Shown in pieces: positions 17,102-25,914 of a DNA stretch of 64,000 nt. Origin of the DNA: Hyphomicrobiales bacterium (lineage in GTDB: Bacteria > Pseudomonadota > Alphaproteobacteria > Rhizobiales > Beijerinckiaceae); assembly GCA_019247605.1 (NCBI GenBank), contig JAFBAS010000173.1:1-64000 (forward strand). Direction: 5' to 3'. Both the position numbers and the translations under genes were made by a program. The number at the start of each line of letters is the position of its first letter. The first letter of the stretch is position 1. The notes under the pieces were generated by a model, which was not told the DNA's origin, ran no database searches, and was given only the letters and a program-made list of their open reading frames with translations.

Positions 17102-18004
17102 TCAGCTGTCCTCATGCTCGCGCATGAAAGCCTCGACCTCCGCCCGGGTCGGCGCCCCGATGCGCCCTCCGCCGAACTTCAGGCATTTGAGTGCCGCGGC
17201 CGCGCTCGCGAAACTCACCGCGCGTTTTTCCGCCATGCCCTCGCCGAGTGCAAGCGCAAGCGCTCCATGAAACACATCACCCGCGCCAAGAGTGTCGACG
17301 GCCGCGATGGAGTAGGCGCGCACATGGTCGATCGCCCCGCCTCTCGTAAACCAGACGCCGCGCGCGCCATCGGTGACGCAAAGCCAGTTTCGGGCCGAAC
17401 GGGCAAGGGCCGAAAGCCCTTCGACCGCGTCGTCGAGGCCGGTCAGGGCCCTCACGGTCGCTGCCGAATAAGCCACGTGGGAGGCAAGATCATAGTAGCT
17501 TCTATCCTCCACGGCCCGATCGCCGTCGATCACGCCAGGCAGGCGCGCCTCGCGCGCCGCCGAAAGAAGCCGCCGCGCGCCGGTGATCCAGGCGACGTCC
17601 GCAAGCACGGCGCTCGCGTCCTGGGGCAGTCGCGCAGGCAGGAAAGCGGCGTCGTCGGGCGTGCGCACATCCGCGTAGCAAGTCACGAGACGTTCACCCT
17701 CCGGATCGATGAGCACGGCTGAGGATGGGGAGCGTAAGCCGGGATATCGTTTCGCGAGACTGCAATCGACACCCGCCGCCTCGAGCTCCGAGACGATCGC
17801 ATTCCCGGTTGGGTCATCGCCCAGCCGCGTCGCCAGCATTGCCTCTCCGCCGAGCCGCGCAATCGCATGGGCGGCGGTTGCGGCCGTTCCCCCGCCTGCG
17901 ACCACGAGCTCGAGCGCGCGGTATTTTTCGCCACGATAGGGCGCGCCTTCAACCGCATAGATGTAATCCAGCGTGGCGATGCCGACGCAGACGATCTTCG
18001 TCAT
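17102..18004 (-). CDS. PfkB-family carbohydrate kinase
   Basis: A 300-residue ribokinase-fold enzyme that would phosphorylate the imported sugar or a derivative with ATP. The N-terminal substrate-binding region has VVAGGGTAATAAHAIARLGG (PfkB signature 1 region), and the C-terminal anion-hole/catalytic motif is DTLGAGDVFHGAL with the catalytic Asp. Length is typical. It starts 33 bp after the SDR gene and precedes the binding protein gene, all on the minus strand, so it is probably in the same catabolic unit. The preferred substrate (ribose, fructose-like, 2-keto-3-deoxy acid or other) cannot be assigned. Confidence 0.88.
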   Translation of the reverse strand: MTKIVCVGIATLDYIYAVEGAPYRGEKYRALELVVAGGGTAATAAHAIARLGGEAMLATRLGDDPTGNAIVSELEAAGVDCSLAKRYPGLRSPSSAVLIDPEGERLVTCYADVRTPDDAAFLPARLPQDASAVLADVAWITGARRLLSAAREARLPGVIDGDRAVEDRSYYDLASHVAYSAATVRALTGLDDAVEGLSALARSARNWLCVTDGARGVWFTRGGAIDHVRAYSIAAVDTLGAGDVFHGALALALGEGMAEKRAVSFASAAAALKCLKFGGGRIGAPTRAEVEAFMREHEDS

Positions 18005-18037
18005 GTTGGGCAGAGTCCAGTCACGTGAAAGGCTTCA

Positions 18038-18808
18038 TCAATTCACCGTGATGCCGGCATCCACGATGAAATTCTGCGCCGTGCAGCCTGCGGCCTCATC
18101 GGAGGCGAGAAAGAGCGCCATCCGCGCCACATGACTGGCATCGAGCTTCAGTTTAAGCGCTTGCCTTTCGAGAAATTCCTTCTCGAGGGTTGGTGTGCGC
18201 CATAGCCGAGCTTGTCGCTCTGTGGCGATGGCTCCGGGTACGATGCAATTGACGCGGATGCCATTTTCGCCGAGCTCGCGCGCCAGCGTGCGTGTCAGCC
18301 CGTTGATGGCGGCCTTCGCGGTCGTGTACGCGACAAGTCCTGGCCGGCCTCGCATCCAGGCGACCGAACCGAGCATGATAACGGAGCCCGTTTTGCGTTT
18401 CGCCATCGCGGGTGCCACCGCTTGCGTCGCAAAAAATTGATGATTGAGATTGATCGCAAGATTCTCGTTCCAATAACCAGGCTCGACGTGCTCGATCGGA
18501 TGGCGATCGTCGCGCGCTGCATTGTTGATGAGCGTGTGGATGGGCCCTGATTTCTCCTCGATCGCGGCGATCGTCCGCCGAAGCGACGCGGTATTCGTCA
18601 CGTCACAGTGGTGAAAGCGCACCGGCTTTCCGTCGAAGTTGGAAACGAGCGCCTTCGCGCCCTCCTCGTCGATATCGAGGAAATCGACGCGCGCGTCCTG
18701 CGTGGCGAAGGCTTCGACCATCGCGGCGCCGATGCCGCTCGCGCCCCCCGTGATCACGATACCTTTTCCGGCAAGAGAGCGATACTGGACACTGTGATAT
18801 TTCGTCAT
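18038..18808 (-). CDS. short-chain dehydrogenase/reductase (sugar or polyol dehydrogenase-like)
   Basis: A 256-residue Rossmann enzyme with the full classical SDR set: TGGASGIG cofactor motif near residue 20, NNAA near 95, and the YTTAK catalytic Tyr/Lys pair. The acidic residue in VDFLDIDEEG after beta-2 favours NAD over NADP. The ATG at 18808 is used; an ATG ten codons upstream (18838) is possible and neither has a strong ribosome site. It is the first gene of the minus-strand sugar operon and would oxidise the imported sugar or its product. Confidence 0.85.
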   Translation of the reverse strand: MTKYHSVQYRSLAGKGIVITGGASGIGAAMVEAFATQDARVDFLDIDEEGAKALVSNFDGKPVRFHHCDVTNTASLRRTIAAIEEKSGPIHTLINNAARDDRHPIEHVEPGYWNENLAINLNHQFFATQAVAPAMAKRKTGSVIMLGSVAWMRGRPGLVAYTTAKAAINGLTRTLARELGENGIRVNCIVPGAIATERQARLWRTPTLEKEFLERQALKLKLDASHVARMALFLASDEAAGCTAQNFIVDAGITVN

Positions 18809-18847
18809 CTCGCGCGGCAGGCCCGATTGCGCGCGCATGCTCCCGCA

Positions 18848-18875
18848 TTTTGTCGCGCGTGAAAAGGCGTATAAT
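18848..18875 (+). promoter_or_regulatory. possible sigma-70 promoter for the nitrile hydratase operon
   Basis: A perfect TATAAT at 18870-18875, preceded by a weak -35 (TTTTGT at 18848-18853, 16-bp spacing), lies about 70 bp before the nitrile hydratase alpha start in a divergent intergenic region. The -10 is convincing; the -35 is not. Confidence 0.4.
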
Positions 18876-18946
18876 GCTCCTGTCGAATGCCCGCGACCTC
18901 GTGGACCGCGCGACGAACTTGTCTTATTCGGGCGGAAAGGAAAGCC

Positions 18947-19582
18947 ATGGCGAGCTGTCCCTGTCCCACCGAGCATGGGCGACCGGCGATCGACGGCTAT
19001 GATCCGGTCGCGCGCGTGAAGGCACTCGAGCAACTCCTCGTGGAAAAAGGATATGTCGATCCCTTAGCCCTCGACGTCATCGTCGAAACCTACGCGCATG
19101 AGGTCGGACCGATGAATGGCGCCAAAGTGGTGGCGAAGGCCTGGACCGACGCGGATTATCGCGGGCGCCTCTTGGCCAATGGCACCGAAGCCGCCGCCGA
19201 GCTCGGCTTCGGCGGGCGCGGCGGAGAGCACATCGTCGTCGTCGAGAACACGCCGCGCCTTCACAACCTCATCGTGTGCACCTTGTGCTCATGCTACCCG
19301 TGGCCGCTGCTTGGATTGCCCCCGGTCTGGTACAAATCGCCACCTTATCGCTCGCGCGCCGTCATCGAGCCACGGGCGGTTTTGCGCGATTTCGGTGTGA
19401 CGCTGCCGGAGACGACGGCGATTCGCGTATGGGATTCGACGGCCGAGACGCGCTACCTTGTGCTTCCCCTTCGCCCGGAGGGCTCCGAGGGACTGAGCGA
19501 GGAACGCCTCGCCTCTCTGGTCACGCGTGAAGCGATGATCGGCACAGGGCTCGCCCTCGTGCCGGCGCGAGCCGCCGCATGA
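18947..19582 (+). CDS. nthA: nitrile hydratase alpha subunit, cobalt type
   Basis: A 211-residue catalytic subunit that hydrates nitriles to amides. The metal claw is CTLCSC (Cys111, Cys114, Ser115, Cys116) followed by [10 protein letters not shown]; Thr after the first Cys and Tyr after the last are the hallmarks of the Co(III) form (Fe enzymes have CSLCSCT). Two of these cysteines are normally oxidised post-translationally. The ATG at 18947 follows GGAAAGGAAA. The beta subunit gene overlaps by 4 bp. No amidase gene is linked, so the amide product must be handled by an enzyme encoded elsewhere. Confidence 0.95.
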   Translation: MASCPCPTEHGRPAIDGYDPVARVKALEQLLVEKGYVDPLALDVIVETYAHEVGPMNGAKVVAKAWTDADYRGRLLANGTEAAAELGFGGRGGEHIVVVENTPRLHNLIVCTLCSCYPWPLLGLPPVWYKSPPYRSRAVIEPRAVLRDFGVTLPETTAIRVWDSTAETRYLVLPLRPEGSEGLSEERLASLVTREAMIGTGLALVPARAAA

Positions 19583-20250
19583 ACGGCGCGCAGGACCTTG
19601 GCGGCGCGATGGGGTTCGGACCGGTTCGCCCCGAGAAGGCCGAGCCGGCGTTTCACGCTCGTTGGGAAGAGCGTGCGCTTGCTCTTACACTTGCGGCGGG
19701 TGCGCTGGGGGAATGGAGCATCGACGAGGGGCGCTACGCTCGGGAAAGCCTCCACCCGGCGCTTTACCTCAACGCCAGCTATTATGAGATCTGGTTGCGC
19801 GCGCTCGAGAAGCTCTTGCGCGACAAGAAGTTGCTCGAGGGTAAGGAGCTGGAGACCGGGCGCGCTTCAAGGCCCGCCGCGAAGACGCGCCGCCCCAAGC
19901 TCACCGCGGATGGTGCCCGCCGGCTCATGGCCAAGGGGACGCCTTATCGACGCGAGCCTTGCGCACCCGCGCGTTTCGCGGTCGGGGGTCGCGTGCGCGC
20001 CAAAGTGATGAACCCGCATGGCCACACGCGCCTGCCGCGCTACGCGCGCGGCAAGGTGGGCGTGGTCGAGCGCATTCACGGCGCGCATGTTTTTCCCGAT
20101 GCGAGCGCGCGCGGCCAAAGCGAGCCGGTCTGGCTTTACACGGTCGCTTTCCCGGCGCGCGAATTGTGGGGCGAGGGCGCCGACCCGACGCTCACCGTCA
20201 GCATCGAGGCGTTCGAACCCTATCTCGAACCGCTCCCGTCGAAGGGCTGA
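19579..20250 (+). CDS. nthB: nitrile hydratase beta subunit
   Basis: A 223-residue partner that completes the active-site channel. It starts with [16 protein letters not shown], the conserved 'NGxxDxGGxxGfGpv' opening of the family. The helical domain ends with [16 protein letters not shown], and the C-terminal SH3-like barrel contains [23 protein letters not shown] and the [13 protein letters not shown] segment. The ATG overlaps the alpha stop (ATGA), so the two subunits are translationally coupled. Length is typical. Confidence 0.95.
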   Translation: MNGAQDLGGAMGFGPVRPEKAEPAFHARWEERALALTLAAGALGEWSIDEGRYARESLHPALYLNASYYEIWLRALEKLLRDKKLLEGKELETGRASRPAAKTRRPKLTADGARRLMAKGTPYRREPCAPARFAVGGRVRAKVMNPHGHTRLPRYARGKVGVVERIHGAHVFPDASARGQSEPVWLYTVAFPARELWGEGADPTLTVSIEAFEPYLEPLPSKG

Positions 20251-20251
20251 A

Positions 20252-20548
20252 ATGCGGCCCAATCCCGAGGCGCCGTTTCGCGAGCCCTGGGAGGCGCACG
20301 CCTTCGCGCTCGCGGTCGAGCTCAGCGACAAGGGTGTGTTCGAATGGCGCGAGTTCTCGCTTGCGCTCGGCGCGCAAATCAAAGCGGCCGATGAGCAAGG
20401 CAGAGCAGAGCCCTATTACGCGCTCTGGCTCACGGCGCTCGAGAAGCTGCTCGCCAATAAGGGCGTGGTGAGCGAGGTTGTCGTCGATGCCCGCACGGCG
20501 TCGATGAAGGCGCAGGCCGCGCAAGCGCATGCGACAAAAGCGGTGTGA
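20252..20548 (+). CDS. nitrile hydratase accessory/activator protein
   Basis: A 98-residue protein starting one base after the beta stop. It resembles the N-terminal helical part of the beta subunit (FREPWEAHAFALAVELSDKG and YYALWLTALEKLLANKG parallel the beta-subunit text), as expected for the cobalt-type self-subunit-swapping chaperone (NhlE/P14K family), which loads cobalt by exchanging alpha subunits. Position and size support this. It is the last gene of the three-gene unit. Confidence 0.85.
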   Translation: MRPNPEAPFREPWEAHAFALAVELSDKGVFEWREFSLALGAQIKAADEQGRAEPYYALWLTALEKLLANKGVVSEVVVDARTASMKAQAAQAHATKAV

Positions 20549-20850
20549 TGGAAAGGCTGCCATGGCGAGGCGCCCCTTTCGCGCCGCCATGGCCGTCTCC
20601 GCCTCTCTTGGGCCAGAGGCAAAACGGGGATGCGCGCGGCAAGTGCGCGCATGAGGGTCTTTGCAGGACGCGGCTCTTCGTCACGGACGCGCTTCGCGAA
20701 ACGCGTCGCCCCCTCGGCCCGGTTCGGCGGCGCATTGACGCACCCCATGTTGCCTGGGCGCGGACGGTCACGTTATGCAACCTTGTATACGACCCGGGGC
20801 GAGGCATTCGCGCTTGCCCTCGAGGTCGATGGAACCGGCATTGGACTTCG
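20549..20850. other. 302-bp intergenic region before cdd
   Basis: No credible gene is seen on either strand. The first half is GC-rich with short CGCGC palindromes. The second half holds TTGTATACGA (annotated separately) and a weak promoter-like pair, TTGCCT then TATGCA with about 18 bp between, ahead of the cytidine deaminase gene. Confidence 0.5.
20783..20792. promoter_or_regulatory. GntR-like half-palindromic operator candidate
   Basis: TTGTATACGA matches the TNGTNNACNA form of FCD-type GntR operators at all fixed positions, about 60 bp before the cdd start. A 10-bp match is weak evidence and no GntR gene is in the window. Confidence 0.25.
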
Positions 20851-21294
20851 ATGCGACGAGCGCGAACGGCCACGAAACCTGGAAATCTCGGCGAAACGCT
20901 CAAGCCGTTGTTCGAGGCCGCGCTCGAGGCACGTACTCACGCCCATGCGCCCTATTCGCGCTTTCCCGTCGGAGCGGCTCTGCGCTCGCGTGAAGGTGGC
21001 GTATTTGCCGGCTGCAACGTCGAGAATGCGTCTTACCCGCTCGTAACTTGCGCGGAAGCTGGCGCCATCTCGGCGATGGTCGCTGCGGGTCACAAGGAAA
21101 TCGTTGAATTTCTCGTCATCGGCGGTGCGGACAAGGTCATCACCCCCTGCGGGGCTTGCCGCCAGCGTCTGCGCGAATTTGCAAGGCCGGGCGTGCGGGT
21201 TCACTGCATGACGCCGCAAGGTGAGCGGACCACCTTTTCGGTTGGCGCGCTGCTGCCTTCGGCCTTCGGCCCGGAGCATCTCACTGAGCTTTGA
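20851..21294 (+). CDS. cdd: cytidine deaminase
   Basis: About 147 residues, the short homotetrameric class. It deaminates cytidine and deoxycytidine to uridine forms for pyrimidine salvage. Zinc and catalytic residues are visible: TCAEAGAI (Cys67, Glu69) and PCGACRQ (Cys100, Cys103), with the substrate region HAPYSRFPVGAAL and GCNVENASYP before them. The start is uncertain: ATG at 20851 is the nearest ATG before the conserved N-terminal helix and lacks a good ribosome site. It is followed by purine nucleoside phosphorylase and deoC, a nucleoside catabolic set. Confidence 0.9.
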   Translation: MRRARTATKPGNLGETLKPLFEAALEARTHAHAPYSRFPVGAALRSREGGVFAGCNVENASYPLVTCAEAGAISAMVAAGHKEIVEFLVIGGADKVITPCGACRQRLREFARPGVRVHCMTPQGERTTFSVGALLPSAFGPEHLTEL

Positions 21295-21478
21295 GCCGGA
21301 TCTCCGGATCGGCTTCTCGGTGCAAAAGAGGCTCGGATCCAACGCGTTTTGTTGGAAAGACTGGCAGCTTCCAGCGATTTGTGGTGTGACAGGCTCGCGC
21401 GAACGTGAGATCCGCGTCGGGAGGGTCGCTTCGACGCGGCTTGAGAGCTGTCGCTTTCGGGCGCAACAAGGGCGTGCC

Positions 21479-22300
21479 ATGTACTCGGGCCAAGACTCAG
21501 AAGCGGTGATGGAGCTTTTGCGCAATCGCGGCCTCGAGGCCTCGGTCGACATCGGCATCGTCACAGGCACGGGTTTGGCCAACATTCTCAAGGAAATCGA
21601 GAATGCGCTCGATGTTCCCTATGATGATCTGCCCGGATTCCCTCATGGTTTCGTCTCGGGCCATGCGCGCCGGCTGGTCATAGGGAATATCGGACGCTTG
21701 CGCGTCGCCCTGCTCCAGGGGCGCTCCCACTATTATGAGACCGGCGATCCTCAAGCCATGCGCACCCCGATCGAGGTGTTGTTGCGCCTCGGTGCCCATT
21801 CGGTCGTGCTCACAAGCTCGGTGGGTTCGGTGAAGCCGGCCATGCGCCCGGGCGCGCTCGCCATCGTCACCGATCACATCAATCTTTCAGGAGTGAACCC
21901 GCTTCACAACGAGCAGGGGGATGCCCGTTTCGTGCCCATGAACGATGCCTATGATGCGACCTTGCGCCATCGCTTGAAGCGCGCCGCGGCGAGCCAGGGC
22001 GTCGCCTTGCACGATAGCGTCTACATGTTCATGCCGGGCCCGAGCTTCGAGACGCCCGCTGAGATCCGCGTGGCGGGGATGCTCGGCGCCGATATCGTCG
22101 GCATGTCCGTCGTGCCGGAGACGGTCATAGCGAGGCGCTATGGGCTGAAGGTCGCGGCGATGTGCGCCGTCACCAACCTGGGCGCCGGGCTGGAAGGGAT
22201 GGTGCCGAGTCACAACGAGACCAAGCGCATGGGGGCGACGGTCGCAATCTCGCTCAGGCGCATTTTCGACACCTTCATCCGGACGCTCGATGAACCCTGA
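21479..22300 (+). CDS. purine nucleoside phosphorylase (trimeric PNP family)
   Basis: A 273-residue enzyme that splits inosine/guanosine and deoxy forms with phosphate, giving base and (deoxy)ribose-1-phosphate. Family landmarks are GTGLANI (phosphate loop), LLQGRSHYYE, LTSSVGSV, MPGPSFETPAEIR with the purine-binding Glu, GADIVGMSVVPE, and MCAVTNLGAG with the Asn that contacts the base. The ATG at 21479 follows AAGGGCG; an ATG ten codons downstream is possible. It overlaps deoC by 11 bp, and 184 bp separate it from cdd. Confidence 0.93.
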   Translation: MYSGQDSEAVMELLRNRGLEASVDIGIVTGTGLANILKEIENALDVPYDDLPGFPHGFVSGHARRLVIGNIGRLRVALLQGRSHYYETGDPQAMRTPIEVLLRLGAHSVVLTSSVGSVKPAMRPGALAIVTDHINLSGVNPLHNEQGDARFVPMNDAYDATLRHRLKRAAASQGVALHDSVYMFMPGPSFETPAEIRVAGMLGADIVGMSVVPETVIARRYGLKVAAMCAVTNLGAGLEGMVPSHNETKRMGATVAISLRRIFDTFIRTLDEP

Positions 22301-23069
22301 AATGCGCCAGCATCAGGACGCCGCGCGTGCGCTCGCCTGCCTCGACCTCACCGATCTCGGTGATGCGGCGACCGCAGAGGGCGCGCTCGCGCTTTGCGTG
22401 GCGGCGCGTGCGCCGCGGAAGGTCGCCGCCGTGTGCTTGTGGCCACGTTTCGTCGCGCTCGCAAGCCGCGAGCTTGCAAGGAGCGGTGTGAAGGTCGCAA
22501 CCATCGCCAATTTTCCCTCAGGGGAAGAGAAGCCCGCTTCGGTGCGCGCCACAATCGAAAAGGCGCTGGAGGACGGGGCGGATGAAGTCGACGTGGTCAT
22601 CCCCTATCGACACCTGATCGCCGGCAGGAAAACATCAACGAGGACATTGTTGCGCACGGCAAGAGCGGCCGTCCTGCCACCCGCGCGCTTGAAAGTGATC
22701 CTCGAGACGGGTGCCTACACGGTCCCTTCCCTCATCGGTGATGCCGCGCGTATCGCGATCGAGGAAGGGGCAGACTTCCTGAAGACCTCGACAGGAAAAT
22801 CCGAAGTTTCGGCGACACCCCCGGCCGCGCGCCTTCTCCTTGAAGCCGCCAAGGCAGCGGGCCGGCCGGTCGGGGTCAAGATTTCAGGCGGCGTGCGCAG
22901 TCTCGCCGACGCGACGATTTATCTTTCTCTTGCAGACGAAATCCTGGGGCCTGATTTCGTCGCCCCGTCGACTTTTCGCTTCGGGGCAAGCTCTCTTCGC
23001 GCTTCACTGTTGGCGGCGCTTGGAGAGGACACAACCCGGGAAAAGAAACGAGAATCCCTTGCGTATTGA
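22290..23069 (+). CDS. deoC: deoxyribose-phosphate aldolase
   Basis: A 259-residue class I aldolase that cleaves 2-deoxyribose-5-phosphate to glyceraldehyde-3-phosphate and acetaldehyde. The Schiff-base lysine lies in DFLKTSTGKSEVSATP (Lys165), and the second catalytic lysine is in GVKISGGVRS. LKVILETGAY and DEVDVVIPYRHL are also conserved. The start overlaps the phosphorylase gene by 11 bp, so the two are coupled. With cdd and the phosphorylase it allows deoxynucleosides to be used as carbon source; the phosphopentomutase needed between them is not in the window. Confidence 0.94.
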   Translation: MNPEMRQHQDAARALACLDLTDLGDAATAEGALALCVAARAPRKVAAVCLWPRFVALASRELARSGVKVATIANFPSGEEKPASVRATIEKALEDGADEVDVVIPYRHLIAGRKTSTRTLLRTARAAVLPPARLKVILETGAYTVPSLIGDAARIAIEEGADFLKTSTGKSEVSATPPAARLLLEAAKAAGRPVGVKISGGVRSLADATIYLSLADEILGPDFVAPSTFRFGASSLRASLLAALGEDTTREKKRESLAY

Positions 23070-23174
23070 TTCTCAGTTGCGACATGGGACGCTCAGCGGC
23101 TCGTCCTTCGTGCTGTTCGATGGCAGAACGAGGATCGCAGACCTGTCTTCGCGCGAACCGGGGTTGGGCCGGGC

Positions 23175-24440
23175 ATGAGACGCGCTTCTCTCTTGAAACA
23201 GCGTTACGAAGATGAGCTCCGCGAAGCCGCGGCGGATTCGCCGCATTCGCCCGCTCGTCTAGTGGCGGCCGCCGCGCCGGCGCTTCGGGTGGAGTGGCGA
23301 AGCTCGGCCCACGACATTCCCGCTGATGCGTGGCAACGGTGTTTCCCTCCACCCCTCGAGGGTCTTTGGCTCTATTCTTCGCTGGAAAAAGCCGGGCTCG
23401 AGGAGCAATTTCGCTTCGCTTATGCGCTCGTGCTTCGCGGTGATCAAATCCTCGCCATCGCCCCCGTCTTCGAGGCGCTTCTCCCGATCTCGCTCGTCGC
23501 ACCGGCCCTGCTCGATCGAGCCTTGCGCCTCGGCGGCAGGGTTTTGCGGCCGCTTCGCTTTCAGAAGACGTTGTTCGTCGGCTGCCCTTGTTCGGACGAA
23601 GGCACGGTCGGCCTGGCACCCGGCGTAAAGCTTGATGAGGTTGCGGCGCGGCTGCAGGAGGCGCTCTGGCGCCGCCTCGAAAAGACCAAGGCCGCCTGCC
23701 TTGCGTGGAAGGATTTTCCCGAGAGCTCCTGGCCCGCTTTACGCGCGCTCTCGCGCGAGGCGGGTTTATGCGAGGCCGTGAGCTATCCTGGCACCCGCAT
23801 CCCGGATATCGGGCCGGATTTCCAGACATACCTTGCCCGTCTCACTGGAAATCGGCGCCACAACCTTCGCAAGAAGCTTCGGCTCTCACGCGCTCACGTC
23901 GATCTCGAGGTCGAGATCGCCTCCCAGCCGAATAGTGCGCTCATCGCGGAAATCTGGAAGCTGTTCCAGAACACCTATGCGCGTGCAACGACGAGGTTCG
24001 AGCGTCTGACGGAAAAGTTCTGGCAGGCGGTCTGTCAGGAGGCGCAAAGCCGCCTCATCGTTTTGCGCGAACGCTCGAGCGGCAAGGCGGTCGCGTTCAT
24101 GCTCGCCATCGTGAGCAGCAAAAGCGTGATCAATAAATTCATCGGCCTGGACTACGGTTTCGGCGCCAAGGCGTATCTTTATTTCCGTCTCTGGGAAGAA
24201 TTCATGCGCTTTGCGATCCACGCGGGAGCCGTGGAAGTCCAAAGCGGCCAGACGGGCTATCGCGCCAAGCTCGATGTGGGGCACCAGCTCGTGCCGCTCA
24301 ACAATTTTTTCCGCTATCGCAATCCTCTGATGCATGTGATCGCGTCGCATCTGGCGAAACGCATTTCCTGGAGCTCGCTCGACGAAGATCTCGCTCGCGC
24401 CATGCGCTCGCGGAGCTGGAGTTCGATGCGCGAGATGTGA
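23175..24440 (+). CDS. GNAT-fold acetyltransferase, BcsL/CelD-like
   Basis: A 421-residue protein. The C-terminal half (about 215-400) has the Acetyltransf_6 pattern: LTGNRRHNLRKKLRLSRAHV, then IWKLFQNTYARATTRFERLTEKFW, the ALGLDYG-like FIGLDYGFG, and a final HQLVPLNNFFRYRNPLMH. The N-terminal half is a second, more divergent GNAT-like region (SLEKAGLEEQFRFAYALVLRGD), as in FemAB-type enzymes with duplicated domains. Relatives act on polysaccharide or peptide amines. The stop overlaps the GTG of the next serine hydrolase gene by 4 bp. The substrate is unknown. Confidence 0.72.
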   Translation: MRRASLLKQRYEDELREAAADSPHSPARLVAAAAPALRVEWRSSAHDIPADAWQRCFPPPLEGLWLYSSLEKAGLEEQFRFAYALVLRGDQILAIAPVFEALLPISLVAPALLDRALRLGGRVLRPLRFQKTLFVGCPCSDEGTVGLAPGVKLDEVAARLQEALWRRLEKTKAACLAWKDFPESSWPALRALSREAGLCEAVSYPGTRIPDIGPDFQTYLARLTGNRRHNLRKKLRLSRAHVDLEVEIASQPNSALIAEIWKLFQNTYARATTRFERLTEKFWQAVCQEAQSRLIVLRERSSGKAVAFMLAIVSSKSVINKFIGLDYGFGAKAYLYFRLWEEFMRFAIHAGAVEVQSGQTGYRAKLDVGHQLVPLNNFFRYRNPLMHVIASHLAKRISWSSLDEDLARAMRSRSWSSMREM

Positions 24441-25372
24441 GCGGGCGGGGCCCGTGCCCCCGAGACGAGCCGCGCATGCAAACAGGTTTCTTCCACTCGG
24501 CATGGCTCTCGAGCGAGGCGACGCTAAATTCCGCCGGAGCGTCGTCGGCTATCTTCCCGTGGTGGAGCTTCACCAAAACGGTGCTGTCGATTTGCGCGCT
24601 GCGTCTCATCGAAGATCATCGTTTAAGTCTCGACGAGCTTCGGCCGGGAAGGCCCTTTTCGCTGCGCCAGCTTCTGCGACATCAGGCAGGGCTTGTGGAT
24701 TACGGGGCACTCGGCACCTATCACCAGGCCGTTGGACGAGGTGACGTTCCGTGGTCTCGCGAACATTTGCTCGAAGCGGCTCGAGCGGATCGCCTCGTCT
24801 TCCGCCCCGGGACAGGGTGGGCCTACAGCAACATCGGCTACATGTTCGTTCGCGAGATTATCGAGGAAGCTGCAGCTCTTCCGCTTGAGGCGGCTCTGCG
24901 AAAACTTGTGTTGGATCCTTTAAGTCTCGAAACCGTTCGACGCGCAACGCGCAAGTCCGATTTCGCGGAGGTGTTTTGGCCGGAGCTCCGGAGCTACGAT
25001 CCCGGATGGGTCTATCACGGCTGCCTCATCGGCACGCCCGTCGATGCCGCAAGATTGCTTCACGCTCTCTTCCACGGGCAGCTTCTGAAAGCCGGTAGCC
25101 TGCGCATGATGCTTGATCGCCAGGAGCTCGGTGGCGCTTTGCCGGGTCGGCCTTGGACCGATTGCGGCTATGGCCTCGGCCTGATGATTGGACAAATGGG
25201 CGATGCGGGCCGCGCGTTTGGCCATTCCGGCAGCGGCCCCGGATGCGTTAACGCGGTCTATCACTTCTCCGATCGCAAAGAACCGATCACGGTGGCTTCA
25301 TTCACCGACGGTCCGCATGAAGGTTCGGCAGAGTTCGAAGCCATGGCGATCGCTCTCCGCGAGGCGCCGTGA
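24437..25372 (+). CDS. serine hydrolase, beta-lactamase family, short N-terminus
   Basis: About 311 residues if started at the GTG that overlaps the acetyltransferase stop (GTGA); an ATG at 24476 would give 298. Catalytic motifs are SFTK (SxxK), YSNIGY (YxN) and HSGSGPG (HxG), all complete. The region before SxxK is only about 30-45 residues, shorter than usual, so the first beta strands of the fold are reduced. The overlap implies co-translation with the acetyltransferase, and both may act on the same cell-surface or small-molecule substrate. No signal peptide is evident. Confidence 0.78.
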   Translation: MSGRGPCPRDEPRMQTGFFHSAWLSSEATLNSAGASSAIFPWWSFTKTVLSICALRLIEDHRLSLDELRPGRPFSLRQLLRHQAGLVDYGALGTYHQAVGRGDVPWSREHLLEAARADRLVFRPGTGWAYSNIGYMFVREIIEEAAALPLEAALRKLVLDPLSLETVRRATRKSDFAEVFWPELRSYDPGWVYHGCLIGTPVDAARLLHALFHGQLLKAGSLRMMLDRQELGGALPGRPWTDCGYGLGLMIGQMGDAGRAFGHSGSGPGCVNAVYHFSDRKEPITVASFTDGPHEGSAEFEAMAIALREAP

Positions 25373-25380
25373 GGAGCCGC

Positions 25381-25406
25381 CAAGAGGCGCCCCCAAGAGG
25401 CGCCCC
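25381..25406. repeat. 13-bp tandem duplication
   Basis: CAAGAGGCGCCCC occurs twice head to tail between the serine hydrolase stop and the convergent rpsP end. Each copy holds the palindrome GGCGCC, so the transcript could pair between copies; it may contribute to termination of the two converging genes. Confidence 0.6.
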
Positions 25407-25423
25407 CCGTCGACCGGCTGAAC

Positions 25424-25816
25424 TCAGGCGGCCGGCGCGGCCTCGGCGGCGGGCTCTACGCCCTGTGCTCCTTCAGGGGCCGAGGTGCCGGCTGCGGCGG
25501 CGGCACGCTCCTTCGCCTTGGCGCCGGGCTCGGCCTTCTTCGGGTTGTTGCGCGGCTCGCGCTTGAGCACACCTTCGGCGTCGAGGAAACGCAACACGCG
25601 ATCGGTCGGCTTTGCGCCTTTCGCCATCCAGGCCTTGGCCTTCTCGAGGTCGAGCACAACGCGCTTCACCGGTCCGTCCTTCGCCAGCATGGGGTTGTAG
25701 GTGCCGATCTTTTCGATGAAGCGGCCGTCACGCGGAGCGCGCGCATCGGCCACGACAATTGCGTAGAAGGGGCGCTTCTTCGCGCCACGGCGGGTCAGGC
25801 GGATCTTCAAGGACAT
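25424..25816 (-). CDS. rpsP: 30S ribosomal protein S16
   Basis: A 130-residue ribosomal protein. The N-terminus [20 protein letters not shown] and the [14 protein letters not shown] segment are diagnostic. The conserved core ends near residue 80; the rest is a basic, Ala/Glu/Lys-rich tail, common in alphaproteobacteria. It lies 98 bp downstream of ffh. The usual following genes rimM, trmD and rplS are absent here; the next gene is a convergent serine hydrolase. Confidence 0.97.
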   Translation of the reverse strand: MSLKIRLTRRGAKKRPFYAIVVADARAPRDGRFIEKIGTYNPMLAKDGPVKRVVLDLEKAKAWMAKGAKPTDRVLRFLDAEGVLKREPRNNPKKAEPGAKAKERAAAAAGTSAPEGAQGVEPAAEAAPAA

Positions 25817-25914
25817 GAGTGTCTCCAGTGCGAATGAGAATTGCGAAGGGTCAGGGGTGAAAATCTTTCGGGTTGCCCAGATGAGTTACACGACGATCAC
25901 CTCGAATCGGGGTG

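Noticed and set aside
20829-20850. Alternative ATG (20829) for cytidine deaminase
   Set aside because: It is in a different frame from the conserved deaminase sequence.
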